Below, in pieces: positions 53,112 through 63,845 of a stretch of 64,000 nt of DNA (the stretch's first letter is position 1; every line of letters begins with the position of its first letter). The position numbers and the translations under genes are program-made. The notes beneath the pieces were generated by a model. It saw nothing but the letters and a program-made list of their open reading frames with translations. It had not been told where the DNA came from and ran no database searches. This DNA comes from Ciborinia camelliae. Its lineage: Eukaryota; Ascomycota; Leotiomycetes; Helotiales; Sclerotiniaceae. The stretch covers positions 62,001-126,000 of the forward strand of contig JANPYM010000019.1 in assembly GCA_025890175.1 (NCBI GenBank). Direction: 5' to 3'.

Positions 53112-54555
53112 TTACCAATTGTAAAAGCAAGATCTGTTGGGATATTTCATCAAAAATACAGAGCTTATTCTCTCCATATCCGGATGACCACCAAACAAGT
53201 TTGCCTCGTAAAGTTCTTTGCAAGCTTCAAACTTTGAATCTTTCTTTTTTGAATCAAAACAACAGTAGAGGTGAGGGAGGTCGAGGCCAATGCCACGACT
53301 TTGATATTGACATTTCCCTGTTTCGCAACGAACATGCATAACCGCGACCTTTTCTAACACGCAAGGAATTATTTCTAAGTGACTTGGGTAGCGTTGTTCC
53401 TTGTTTTGTTCGACTGGATAATTCTTGACGAATCCAAGAGACTTGAGATCGCGAAAAAATTCGTTGCATCGTAGATCCTCCCAGAGACTCGATTGTTGAT
53501 AATAGTACTGGGTAAGGACTAGGTTGTGAATACGGCAATGTGGCAGAATTCTTTGAAAAGCATGGACAAAGCAGTCAAGAATGCCGATTGTTGTAATGTC
53601 TGATTTCGACATATTGACTGCATCATGAAGAACTATTGTATCTCGACGAAAGTTGATGAAAGTGGCCCCGTGTGATCGGTCCGTAAATCTTGCACACTTT
53701 AAGGGTGTGTAGTTCTTTTGAAAGTAATCCAATGTTTCGTGGCATACAAAGAGAGTCTTTGGAAGGGGGGGTATATGTAATTGTATCCGGACATATGGGG
53801 GACCCGATCCATACCACCGCGGATAAACAACACATGTGCGTGCGTCAACACTCAGATCCCAAATCATCATTCTTACTTCCGTAGGAAGCTTCTCAAATCG
53901 AGGAAAGGTCAGACCAACGTGATCAGGAACGATCTCCATAGCGTTAATGAGTGGTATGTCGTGATTGAAAAGGTTGGTAGTTTTACGGTCCTCAAAATGG
54001 ATCTGAAATCAAACTTAGTTTAAGCTAGTTATTAAGCAGAAAAGATTTGTAACATACCAATTTATTATCAAAGGAAAACAAGTAGGCGAATTCCAACCTA
54101 TCGGATGGCCTAATTCGCCATTTATTTTCAGCCAAATCGGGATTGTTGCAAAATTCATGTCTCAGTTCATCGGGCAAACGACTATTGATGAGGCACATAG
54201 GGATGATTGTGGCTTGGTCATGAATACAATGCGTCCAAAATTGAAGAAACTCGGGGTTTCGTGGATGGAGAGACCCAATCGGAAAATACCAAACGATCAA
54301 GGCATATCTTTCCCTGGGGAAGGCAGATTCAGGGACCCTAATTTGCCAAACAAGCGCATAATTGATTCCATGATCAATCGTGGGTACTAGAACAATATCG
54401 TTGACTTTGATATTGTTAATGCCATTCTCGACTATTTCAAGTTTCTCCCAAGGTAGGCTGTGTGATTCTCCCCTAACGATTTGATAATTCTTATCGAATG
54501 GAAGCATTAACCGGAAATCTGGATCACGCTCAACTTGGAAGCGCGGAGGTGGCAT
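53112..54555 (-). CDS. BAH-like + 2EXR domain fusion protein (462 residues, 2 exons)
   Basis: Exons are 54555-54058 and 54002-53112, joined by a 55-nt phase-0 intron (GTATGT...TTTCAG). The spliced frame is 463 codons. Residues about 48-135 look like a bromo-adjacent-homology fold: NIKVNDIVLVPTIDHGINYA, LVWQIRVPE, RYALIVWYFPIGSLHP, FWTHCIHDQATIIPMCLI. Residues about 198-330 are a 2EXR domain: LTFPRFEKLPTEVRMMIWDL, TCVVYPRWY, PLPKTLFVCHETLDYFQKNY, INFRRDTIVLHD. BAH modules bind nucleosomes or modified histones; 2EXR function is unknown. Both parts would separately appear as genes, since ATGs occur at 54555 and 53939. The intron with perfect consensus and phase argues for one protein, perhaps chromatin-linked. 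No damage seen. Confidence 0.7.
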
Positions 54556-54892
54556 GTTGGGTTACGTTGTGAAGGAGAGTTGTGATGATGAACAAACGAG
54601 ACAATACATGAATGTTAGGCTGTAGACTGAGGCTTAAAATACAAACGGTCCTCCTGACCCTCCCACCAATCTCGAAATAGAATTAAAGTCCCCTACCCTA
54701 CTTTCCGGCCACCTATTAAACACCAAAATCGGTCATTTTGGGCCATTTTGAGGTATTTATAATTCAACAACTAATGAATATTATTAATTGAAATTTGAAA
54801 TATAAATTCTTTATATAGTTACTAGCTAATATAGAAAATTTCAAATAATTATATTACTTTGTTATTGAATCTATCTAACATTTCATATTATA
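54556..54892. other. Upstream region of the BAH-2EXR gene; no gene
   Basis: Probable promoter side; AT-rich after 54760. Confidence 0.4.
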
Positions 54893-55165
54893 AAACACTC
54901 TTAAACTACAGTGGATCGTGTACGATATTGGAACACTATTCTGAAATATCACGTGTAGCTCTTTGAAAATCCTTTGAAATTAATACACTTCTTTCAACAA
55001 TTGATAAAATGAAATTAAAACATAAAATATTAATCGCGATCTTCAGATCTATTCAATGGTCCAATTAAATTAATTATAGGATATGTGGTTCAAAAGCTAT
55101 AAGTGATTTTAGGGTTTACGAACCTACGAGCTTAAACCTACGAACCTACGAACCTATCTAGCCTA
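54893..55165 (-). repeat. Dispersed repeat, copy B (inverted copy of 16505-16775)
   Basis: AAAACACTCTTAAACTACAG, GGAACACTATTCTGAAATAT CACGTGTAG, AATTAATACACTTCTTTCAA and GGTTCAAAAGCTATAAGTGAT match the complement of copy A. CTACGAACC tandem units (55120-55160) correspond to the TTCGTAG units. Confidence 0.75.
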
Positions 55166-56066
55166 CACATCTAACCTACAAATCGAGCGTAGCGAGGAAT
55201 GGGGGTTTAGGGGCTTGCCCCTATAAATAAATAAATAAATAAATAAATAAGAAAATAATTAAATAAATAATTAAATAATTAAATAATTAAATAATTAAAT
55301 AATTAAATAATTAAATAATAAAAATAATAAAAATAATAAATAATTAAATAAATAATCAATAATGAAATGAAAAATTAAATAATTAAATAATAATATATTA
55401 TTCTAATACTAATAATATTAATCATACTAATAATTATATAGAAAAAGAAAATAAAAGATTCTTCGAATATACAGTCTGAAAATCTATTTTCCGCGACGGC
55501 TAGTGCATTTGCATTTTTTTTTGATTAATAATAATAATAATATCGATTTAGATACTCTATAATAGATTAGGGTTAGTTGGGCCTACTCTCTTTCTATAGA
55601 GTCTCTAGAGTAATCACTCTATAAAATGCTTCGGGTATTCGAAATACCTATAGATATATATTATATAATTGTTTAATGTAATCATTTAAAATTAAAAAGA
55701 AAAAAAAAAAGAAAGATGAAAAATGAAAAAAAAAAATAAGAATTAGAATTAAAATTAGAATTTGAAAAATAAAAAATATAAAGTTAGAAATAGCTTTAAC
55801 TTTAAATAATAGTATTAAACGATTATATAATATATACCTACGGGTATTCGAAATACCCGTAGATTTTATAAGGTAATTACTATAGAATTCAGCAAAGTAA
55901 AGTAAACCACCCAGACCCTGTAATAGATTAAGATAGACTAGATTACAAAATGTTAGATATTAGATAGATGAAACAAAACAACTAAATCACCCCTTCTACA
56001 TCGCCAAAAAACCTTTCAGACGGTGGACCTGTATGCGTATGACCAATCCAGGGTCAGGGATTCCGC
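55166..56066. other. AT-rich low-complexity region, no gene
   Basis: AAAT and AATTAAAT tandem repeats (about 55225-55330). TACGGGTATTCGAAATACCCGTAGATT is palindromic (about 55839-55865) with a related CGGGTATTCGAAATACC at about 55632. Confidence 0.6.
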
Positions 56067-57091
56067 ATGATCGCTCATCCTTTTTCTGCACAAACGATCT
56101 TCATTTGTTACAAGAACATAAAAAGATCTACAATGGCTACCAAAAGTGATCTCAAGCTTTGTGGATCGGTCGAGGTCAGAGAAAAAAATGGCGTTTCTGC
56201 CTCTTGGGTGCTGGATCATCAAAAGATGATATCAACCTCTTCAGGGGTTTGTGAACCTATCAGATCAACACAACAAGTCTTTAATCGTACCCAGAAAAGA
56301 TTTTGTATAATACAGATGATAGAAAAGACTAATCACAACGCTCATCAATCTAAACAAACCACTACGCTTAATAGTTATCAAGCTCAGGAGGCAAATTCTT
56401 CCAATATCGATCAATGGACAAAGATCGCTGCTGACGACATCAGTCATGTTGATAAAGCAGCCGATCGCACCGCAAGCGCTCACGCTGGAAATGAGGAACC
56501 TGAGATCCAGAAGCGTGTTGAAAAGAAGTCCAACAAAAGAAAGCCAACAAAAGAAAGCCAATAAAAGGACCATCTGCTAAAACATCCCAACCCTCCAAGC
56601 GCGCTCGATCGGAAGTCATATATCGCCAACAGTTTGAGTCACCTTTCCACATCCCTCTCACGACCACGCAACAAATAAAAACTATCGAGAATCACGAAAT
56701 AAAGCGCAGCCTTAATTACATGACCAACAGAACAAGCGCAGTCTTGAAGCACGATGGAACACAAAATAAAATTAGTGTAGAAGCACATCTCGTTCAAGAA
56801 AGAGGCCAGGTTTTCACATCCCGGTGCAATTCTTGTGGCAACCAAGGTCGACCTGCGGGAGAATGCGTAGCATTGAAAGGGTTTCTGCAAGGTACTGCCA
56901 TGTCAATGGCGAAGGCAAACGTTGCTCACTACGGTGTAGGACTAACATCCAAAAGTAGTTCGAAAAGACAAACCGGAGGTTTCGAAGAGGTTTTGATCCA
57001 ACAATTTATGGCAATGGATTCTGATGACAGAGAGGATCTTGAGGATAGGGTCAAAGATATTCTGAATGCCTTCCGGAAGGCTCGGTCATGA
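56067..57091 (+). pseudogene. Gene broken by a 14-bp tandem duplication; Cys-motif protein of unknown function
   Basis: Frame 0 reads MATKSDLKLCGSVEVREKNG (ATG 56133; an upstream ATG at 56067 is also in frame) to EIQKRVEKKSNKRKPTKESQ, stop 56562. CCAACAAAAGAAAG is present twice in tandem (56530-56543 and 56544-56557). With one copy the frame would run on into PIKGPSAKTSQPSKRARSEV, IYRQQFESPFHIPLTTTQQI and the 57091 frame: SRCNSCGNQGRPAGECVALK, GFLQGTAMSMAKANVAHYG, FMAMDSDDREDLEDRV. A basic NLS-like stretch and a CxxC...C element vaguely recall DUF3716 Cys-motif proteins, but the second Cys cluster is missing. Either a polymorphic disruption or an assembly slip. Confidence 0.5.
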
Positions 57092-57455
57092 TTGAGAAAG
57101 TTGAATAAAGGAAAAATGGAACCGATGAGGATGCAGACGGTGTAAAACTTACCAGGTATAAGAAGTCCGAATCGTACTTATGTAAGTACAGTACATATAT
57201 ATGAATACTTCCAGTCTTCTACCCTCAACTAGGCAAAATTAAAAAGATTATTTAGTCGATGAACCTTGAAAGTGATGGTGATTAGGCTTTTTATTATTAA
57301 TAGCCCTTAATCAACCCTAATAATACATACCCCAGCCGAGATTGGGCAATAAAATCATCATTGGTGTCTATTTTTGGTCGCCTAAGCAAGATAATGGACC
57401 CCACCTTTTGTTCACATCCCATATCACTCCTTTCCCTTTCCTTCTACAGGTTTTG
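57092..57455. other. No gene supported
   Basis: 3' flank of the preceding gene. A GTAAGTACAGTACATATATATG stretch is the only structure. Confidence 0.4.
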
Positions 57456-57471
57456 TTGAAAGTCGTCAGTA

Positions 57472-58406
57472 CGGTTGTTTAGTACAGTCTTAGGCTAGCA
57501 ATATTGCTTATTTAAGAGCTCTTTTCTATAGAATCTACGATTCTACAATCAATCAATCAACTCTTGATTCCATGAACCTTTTCATCGTGATTTGAACTTC
57601 AATAGTTTATGAGCTCGGCTGCGTGTAGCTATTAGTTTGGAAGAGGTTCATGGCCTTGCTAGGCATTAGAATAGGTATTTGCGTTAACGATGATGCATCT
57701 TATTTCGAACTTCGATAGATTCGATGGCCTTGCCAGGCTTTAGAATAGGCACTGCCTTGCCAAGCGTGAGAATAGGCATTTGCGCCAAATGACGATTTGG
57801 GCGCATCTTATTTCGACGACTTCGAACCTCTAGATTACGATGGTTTTGAATCGATGGCCTTGTCAGGCATTAGAACAGGCATTTGCGACGGTTTGGGCGC
57901 ATCTTATTTCGAACTTCGAACCTCGATAGCCTTGCCAGGCTTCAGAATAGGTATTTGCGTCAAACGACGATTTGGGCGCATCTTATTTCGATTCAACGAT
58001 GATTCGATGGCCTTGCCAGGCTTTAGAATAGGTATTCGATCCAACGATGGCTCGATAGCCTTGCCAGGCTTCAGAATAGGTCGATGGCCTTGCCAGGCTT
58101 CAGAATAGGTCGATGGCCTTGCCAGGCTTCAGAATAGGTGCCTACAATATTAGGATATTGGGGATGTGGCAGGAATAAGGGGTGCTATAAGGAATAAGGG
58201 TTAGAAGGCTAGGGTTAAAGCTAGGAGACTTTATCACAACCTTCCTGTACGAAAGGGTGTGTTGAAAGTCGTCAATACGATTGTTTAGTACAGCCTCAAG
58301 CTAGCAATATTGCTTATTTAAGAGCTCTCTTCTATAGAACCTACGATTCTACAATCAATCAATCAACTCTTGATTCCATGAACCTTTCCATCGTGATCTG
58401 AACTTC
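57472..58406 (+). repeat. Direct 145-bp repeats flanking a dispersed GATGGCCTTGCCAGGC array
   Basis: GTTGAAAGTCGTCARTACGR TTGTTTAGTACAG through CTCTTGATTCCATGAACC and CATCGTGAT occurs at about 57456-57597 and 58260-58404 (about 90% alike by eye). Between them CCTTGCCAGGCTTYAGAATAGG occurs about nine times (57655-58137) with variable spacers that share TTTGGGCGCATCTTATTTCGA. Layout resembles LTR-interior-LTR or a segmental duplication with internal satellite; no coding region. Confidence 0.7.
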
Positions 58407-58480
58407 TACAGGTTTTTTTTTGTTTTTCCCATCAACCCATTTTTACCAAAACGAATCTACACATGTAAGTCTTGCCTCAT

Positions 58481-58496
58481 TATCCCGTCTGCCCTA

Positions 58497-58531
<35 letters not shown>

Positions 58532-58710
58532 CATTTTGCCCATCTACCCATCTACCCATCTACCCATCTGCCTGTATGCCCGTCTGCCCGTCTGCCCGTC
58601 TGCCCTATGCCCGTCTGCCCATCTGCCCATCTACCCATCTACCCATCTGCCCATCTGCCTGTATGCCCGTATGCCCGTCTGCCTGTATGCCCGTATGCCC
58701 GTCTGCCCTA

Positions 58711-58741
<31 letters not shown>

Positions 58742-58748
58742 ATGCCCA
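58481..58748. repeat. 8-bp minisatellite TGCCCGTC/TGCCCATC/TACCCATC
   Basis: More than thirty 8-mers. All three plus frames stay open through it (CPSARLPVCPS artefacts), so ORF length here is not evidence for a gene. Confidence 0.95.
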
Positions 58749-58988
58749 GTATTGCATCGCTAATCGTGTGGGACCAAGATCGAACGTCAATCCTCGGTCC
58801 TCTCACCATCATTCAAAATCACCAACCTCAAATCGGCAGACCTATACGCATAACCATTGGCATTTTCATCGTTAAGAAGGATTACTTGACGTTAACGTAT
58901 CTTGATATTAACACTATGCCTAAAATGAGGCTGTTTCCTTCCCCACCCCCGCCAAATCCATTTTCTTGAACTAACACAAAGAATTCAG
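58749..58988 (+). other. Possible upstream exon and intron for the 58989 exon
   Basis: The frame LIVWDQDRTSILGPLTIIQN HQPQIGRPIRITIGIFI is protein-like. A GTTAAG donor (about 58871) to AATTCAG (58988) would join it in phase 0 to the next exon. Unproven. Confidence 0.3.
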
Positions 58989-59234
58989 GGCACACAAACG
59001 GCTCGCAGGGATTTTGAAGACATCACATGGTACACATTCGAAGGGGTTCATCAGGTTAGACTGATGTCATGGGAAGCTGCATCTAGCTTTGATCTCAGCT
59101 ATGTTGGAATTGGAATAGAAATTGCAATTTCTAAGAATCTGAATACAAATGTATCCCAGAGGAATGTCGAACTTCCTAATGGGTATTTTGTACTTGTATC
59201 CAATACAAAATTCACACTGGCAATGAAAAATTAG
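58989..59234 (+). CDS. 3'-terminal exon of an unidentified gene, overlapping the convergent minus-strand gene
   Basis: Preceded by CTAACACAAAGAATTCAG (branch site plus acceptor). The frame reads GTQTARRDFEDITWYTFEGV, HQVRLMSWEAASSFDLSYVG, IGIEIAISKNLNTNVSQRNV, ELPNGYFVLVSNTKFTLAMK N, stop 59232. Mixed hydrophobic/polar periodicity looks like a beta-rich globular domain. There is no in-exon ATG near the start, so it needs an upstream exon. The last 23 bases overlap the 3' end of the minus-strand gene ending at 59212 (tail-to-tail). No family recognised. Confidence 0.5.
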   Translation, partial: GTQTARRDFEDITWYTFEGVHQVRLMSWEAASSFDLSYVGIGIEIAISKNLNTNVSQRNVELPNGYFVLVSNTKFTLAMKN

Positions 59235-60940
59235 GGTTCTGGGTTCCTACCTGGCCCAACATCGACATCAGATATTGACCAAATTGCAAATCCACCATGA
59301 TTTCTACGACGGCATCATTCTCATCATTGAAAGATACCTTGACCGCAGAGATACCTCTTGATTTCTCCCCTTTCAATTCTTCTCGTCTACACAAGCTGTC
59401 CTTCTCCATACCCTCGAATGCGAGTAGCCCCCTTAACTTCTCAACACATCCTATTGTGGAGTCAAGAATTTCCTTCCCCATCGATGAGCATAACCATAAC
59501 TGGACTATAAATTGGCTCTTCATACAATTCCGCGGAGCATGCACACATATAGCATCAGTCATGCCATCAACATATCTTTGACTTGCTTTGCGGCTCTGCA
59601 TCATAGCATCGAAAAGACGATGGTCGAAAATTTTCTTCAGTTGATTCACTGGGCAAAGACCAAGGACAGCAAATTCTGCGTCAGGAAATGATATTGAATC
59701 CTCACGCTTTCGTTTTCGAAATGAGTTTCCCAGCGGCATTAACGCCTTTGATGGACTTGAAGGCACAGGTGTTGGATCCTCTAAAGGATTTAAAAGCGCG
59801 GATATTGGATTGGGAGTGAAACGGATAATCTTTGGTTCGGAAGATGGAGGAGGAAGTGCGGAAGATGGAGGAATGGTCTTTGGTTCGGAAGATGGAGGAG
59901 GAAGTGCGGAAGATGGAGGAATGGTCTTTGGTTCGGAAGATGGAGGAGGAAGTGCGGAAGATGGAGGAATGGTCTTTGGTTCGGAAGAGGAATTAGCCAT
60001 AGGTGCCAATATATTATTCCATCGAAACGGTTCAAGTGCGGAATTCAGAATTTGGGTGGCCAAGATGTCAGCTCCAAGTTGATTTGATAGCTTTGTAATG
60101 CCTTCACGTTGCAAATGGGACATTGCTTCATCGAATTCTGCACCTTTCAGAGAATTTGGGTTCTCCCACCTGGATGATTAGTATGCTGCTCTCGGGGGTT
60201 AGAAAGGATATCGACTTACATATCATCTGGTATCTGCGGAATCAAAAACAAGGCACCTTTGTCCAGAGACATACATATTTTATTATACCTGGACCCGGCA
60301 GCGACCCAAGCTTGCAAGTACGTTTTCATGACACCCGGTTCATCAGTGATCTCTTTGGATTGTGTAGTTGCCTTGAGCAGCCGTTCATAAAGAGTGTTGT
60401 GTAAAGTAAGCGTCATAACCTTTTGCCCATGCCCTACCAACAAGGCGAGTTCGTAAAAAAAGCTAACGTAGAATCTCCAAAGGATAACATCACCGACCTC
60501 TCGCACACGAAGACGTTGGAGTACAAGGTATGCTTCGATAGCGGCTGTCTCAATTGATGGTTCGGAAAGTTGACTATCAAGGGGCCGCCAAAATCGGGAT
60601 GGATTCTCCTTCCATATTTGAAATTGTTCTTGTATGCCAGACGGGACAGCAATATCGTGAACCCTGAGAATCGATACTAAGGCTAGACTTTTCGGCTTCT
60701 TCCTTTTGGTTCCATTGGTCTTGCGGGATATTTCTTGGACAATCCCTTTCGACTCCGTAGAAAGGGACGTGTAAACACTTTGGAGAAAGCTGGTAACCTG
60801 CAAACTAAGTTACATTTGCCTCTTGTTTTCTGATAAAAAAAGTTACGTACCTCTTCCCGTTCCTGTTTCAATAAAGAATCAAGAGTTTGTACTTTATCGT
60901 ACTTGTTCAATTGTTGAATAATGCTACCCACCGTATACAT
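59212..60940 (-). CDS. Three-exon gene, 541-residue protein of unknown function with SSEPKTIPP repeats
   Basis: Exons are 60940-60851, 60797-60220 and 60169-59212. Introns are 53 nt (GTACGT...TTGCAG) and 50 nt (GTAAGT...TACTAATCATCCAG). 542 codons in frame. It starts MYTVGSIIQQLNKYDKVQTL. The middle is helical (IEAYLVLQRLRVREVGDVIL, WRFYVSFFYELALLVGHGQK, LQAWVAAGSRYNKICMSLDK, GALFLIPQIPDDMWENPNSL). About residue 285 four near-identical SSEPKTIPPSSALPPP units occur, then an RKRKRED basic stretch (nuclear signal-like), and a C-terminal domain with NQLKKIFDHRLFDAMMQSRK and VKVSFNDENDAVVEIMVDLQ. No known domain identified. The intact structure and conserved-looking core suggest an active host gene. 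Confidence 0.75.
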
Positions 60941-62249
60941 GTTGCGCGATATTTTGAGAGTCAAGGAGAAGCCGAGATAATGATCCCTTCTTTCTTATCA
61001 CGCTCAGTGTCCCAGACTGATTGCAAAACTTGTTTAGTAGGGAGCGACAGCTGTGAAAATATAATATGTTGTAGTAGTTCAGGTTGATTAATTGAAGCTA
61101 CAGCTAAGGTGCTAGTATTAATTACAGTGTATTTGTCAGCCTAATTCACTGTTTTCCAACAACAGCATAGGCCTTGGAGCTTCGTATCCCAGACAATTTA
61201 CAAAAAGGAATTAGTCCCAGATGATGTATGTCAGCTCCTGCCACAAAAAGACGTTTTCATGCAGTGTCCCAAGCCATTTTACAAAAAGGAATTGGTGCAG
61301 GATTACGTAAAACAAGCACCTAGGACTTTGGTTAAGGATATTATTATTAATCCTTTCATCTTTTTTGGTAATAAATCAACCAATGTCCCAGGCGATTTGT
61401 GAATAAGTCTTAGTGGCCGCAGTAATGTACTCCGTGGGGGATAACGGATCAACGAATCAATCCGATTGGTCTCAAGTAGAGGCAATTTAGCACTGGGGTT
61501 TTCACAACCTCCATCGGATAACAACGTCATGGCAAACATCTTCCTCCTTGGCTTAACATCTCAATATTTCGTTCTAGATATCATTGGGTAGGCATTTTTA
61601 GGATATCAGCGATTCCCGTGTCGAGAAACTAATTTGCTGCAGGCAACAGTCAATATCATTCACTATCAAAAGGAATATATGAAAAGGAATATATGTTGAA
61701 GCGCGGAGCGCTTCCGGTTACTACCTACTAGGTATGTAGCTTAGCGTAGCGCGTGGCGTAGCGTCTGTGCGTAGCACGAATGCGCGGCTACGCTTGTAGA
61801 AATAATAGAATTCTCGAAGAGGATTCTCTTCCTACAATCAATCATAACTTAATAATAATATATCCAGTTGATATAAGGGGGTAGGGGTACGTGCGCAATT
61901 GCGCTCAAGGAATATATCCCTGGTTATAAGATATGTTTCTAGCCGAGGTCATGGATTCGGAGACCCCAAATCGGATGATATCGATCGGTATCCATGGATT
62001 TACTTTTCTTTTTTTATACCTGGAAGTTCCTTGGCTAGTTCCCGAGTTGGCCTTCGCAAACATATTATCATGAAGGCTATATATTGCAGAATGGCGATAA
62101 TCCCTCAGAGAGTGATGATCTTGAATAGGTTTTCAATCGAACGGTAGTCTTTTAAGTGAAACGCTATTGTAGCAAACACCACAAAGGGATTGTGATATTC
62201 AACAATAAGCACCAATATTTTGTCGATTATTGTAATTAGAAAAATTAGA
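60941..62249. other. Intergenic; TCCCAG...TTTACAAAAAGGAATT repeats and a GC-rich GCGTAGCG patch
   Basis: GTCCCAGxC..TTTACAAAAAGGAATTRGT occurs fully at about 61187 and 61264, with partial copies near 61007 and 61383. About 61700-61800 holds GAAGCGCGGAGCGCTTCCGG (palindrome) and GTAGCGCGTGGCGTAGCG. An uncertain frame at about 61935-62020 (GHGFGDPKSDDIDRYPWIYF) is protein-like only. Confidence 0.4.
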
Positions 62250-62441
62250 TCATTATACGAAGAATTGAATTCAAGGAAATCAGCAGTTCCTTTCAAATCC
62301 ATCCTACCTCACCTCACTTTGTCGATTCACTTTCAAAACTCGACTGATCATTATACGAAGAATTGAATTCAAGGAAATCAGCAGTTTCTTTCAAATTCAT
62401 CCTACCTCACCTCACTTTGTCGATTCACTTTCAAAACTCGA
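62250..62441 (+). repeat. 96-bp tandem duplication
   Basis: GATCATTATACGAAGAATTG ... CACTTTCAAAACTCGACT at 62250-62345 is repeated at 62346-62441 with only two or three C/T differences. Confidence 0.95.
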
Positions 62442-62682
62442 CTTATCCTCACAATACGGGCAAGGCTTAGCAGGGTTCAATGGTCGGGTTTTCATGTATA
62501 CCTAGTAGCTTCAAGAGTTGTGAATAAAGTATATGGAATATGGCATATACACGTGATCGCACTAGGCACTTAATAATTTCTTCTGTTGTTGTTTCTTTTT
62601 TTATATAGCTTGATCAACTTCCTTCAGAATCCTCTTCCTCACTACCCATCATTCGAATCCTTTTCCTCACTACACATCCTCA

Positions 62683-63229
62683 ATGTCTATCAAAAACACG
62701 TCGTGCGTCACTTCTGTGACAAATGATTTCGTATCCACCACCAACCCTTCTTCGACAAACGATAGCACTTGTGAAGAAACCTGCACCTATTCAGAAATGA
62801 AAATGATCTCATTCATTACCAACCTTTCTTCAACAAACGATAACACTTGTGAAGAAACCTGCACCTATCCAGAAATGAAAATGATCTCATCCACCACCAA
62901 CCCTTCTTCGACAAACGATAGCACTTGTGAAGAAACCCGCACCTATTCAGAGATTATTGCATTTTTGTGTCATAAGGTAAAGCCGATCAAAATTCAAGGT
63001 TTATATTTACTAATCAGATATATCTTAGTGTTGGTGGAGAACCGAAACTTTCGTGCCTTCTTATAGATTATCGATCCCTGGTGTAACTCGATACCAATGC
63101 CACGAATGTGGACATGAGCGATGTCCTATGGGATGTTTTTGGTTATTTGGGAATCCTTGCAATTGTTCCGTCGGATGTTATTCAGTAAATGGACGTCCTG
63201 GTTGTTTGAAGAAGGAATGGAAAGACTGA
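62683..63229 (+). CDS. Two-exon Cys-rich (zinc-ribbon-like) protein, 164 residues
   Basis: Exons are 62683-62976 and 63029-63229; a 52-nt phase-0 intron (GTAAAG...ACTAATC...CTTAG). The N-terminus has nearly three 26-residue repeats (NPSSTNDSTCEETCTYSEMK MIS). Exon 2 reads CWWRTETFVPSYRLSIPGVT, RYQCHECGHERCPMGCFWLF, GNPCNCSVGCYSVNGRPGCL, KKEWKD. The last part carries CHxC(G)H..RC..GC-type clusters as in fungal proteins with a W.CxxCG...C..CxHxxC zinc ribbon; the first Cys pair is CWW... rather than WxCxxC. A TATA-like TATATAG lies at about 62610 and a CTCACTACMCATC duplication in the leader (62638-62679). Function unknown. Confidence 0.6.
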
Positions 63230-63507
63230 ATGAAAAGATGAGATGGGAAGATGATATGGAGGATGGGGTTGAGCTTTCTAGGGTTCATTGTCTATGGTTC
63301 ATTTCATGATGCTCTTCTTGGATTTAGGAATAAAACAGAATATCAAGACCTTATTCGACCTCCCATGAAAATCTATCAGTATCTCCCCTTCCAATCCTCT
63401 TTCCTTTTTCCCTTCAACCTTCTTTCCTTTTCCTCTCTAACCCCTTTCTCTTTTCCTCTTAAATCCTCTTCCCTTTTCGTATATCCACAAGTACTCCGAT
63501 TCCCGGC
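63230..63507. other. No gene; CT-rich tract
   Basis: CCTTTTCC/TCTTTCC pyrimidine-rich stretch (63390-63480). Confidence 0.4.
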
Positions 63508-63612
63508 CAGGGCTGGGCACCCGTACCCTACCCGGGGTATTTGCCCTCGACGGGTGGTCACCCTACCCCGTAGGATATTGCAGGGTGATTACCCCATGAA
63601 ACCCGCGGGTAT
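63508..63612. mobile_element. Truncated relative of the 47575 hAT-like MITE
   Basis: CAGGGCTGGGCACCCGTACC and CCCTACCCCGTAGGATATTG CAGGGTG match the 47575-47754 element. The right TIR is not found, so the copy is 3'-truncated or diverged. Confidence 0.6.
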
Positions 63613-63651
63613 ATATCATGTGATCGTCTTATATAGTCGTCTAAAGTTGAG

Positions 63652-63681
63652 GTTATTCCCAACTACCTAGTTGGGAATAAC
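63652..63681. repeat. Perfect 14-bp inverted repeat
   Basis: GTTATTCCCAACTA, CC, TAGTTGGGAATAAC. Strong cruciform/hairpin potential. Confidence 0.85.
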
Positions 63682-63697
63682 ATAATATAATGAATCA

Positions 63698-63845
63698 AAA
63701 TGATCAGCTTTTTAATCATATGCTTCCTAATCACATGCTTTCTGGTCACATAGTTTCTGATCACATGCTTTCTAGTCACATGCTTTCTGGTCACATAGTT
63801 TCTGATCACATGCTTTCTAGTCACATGCTTTCTGATCACACCATA
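63698..63845. repeat. 15-bp tandem repeats (TCACATGCTTTCTGG)
   Basis: About nine TCACATGCTTTCTRG / TCACATAGTTTCTGA units, arranged in higher-order pairs. Confidence 0.9.

Noticed and set aside
58420..58969. VCPSARLP-repeat proteins of 150-165 codons
   Set aside because: 8-bp minisatellite open in all three frames. Only the sequence after about 58749 has possible coding texture.
63698..63845. Possible CRISPR-like array
   Set aside because: Contiguous 15-bp tandem units with no unique spacers, in a fungal genome.
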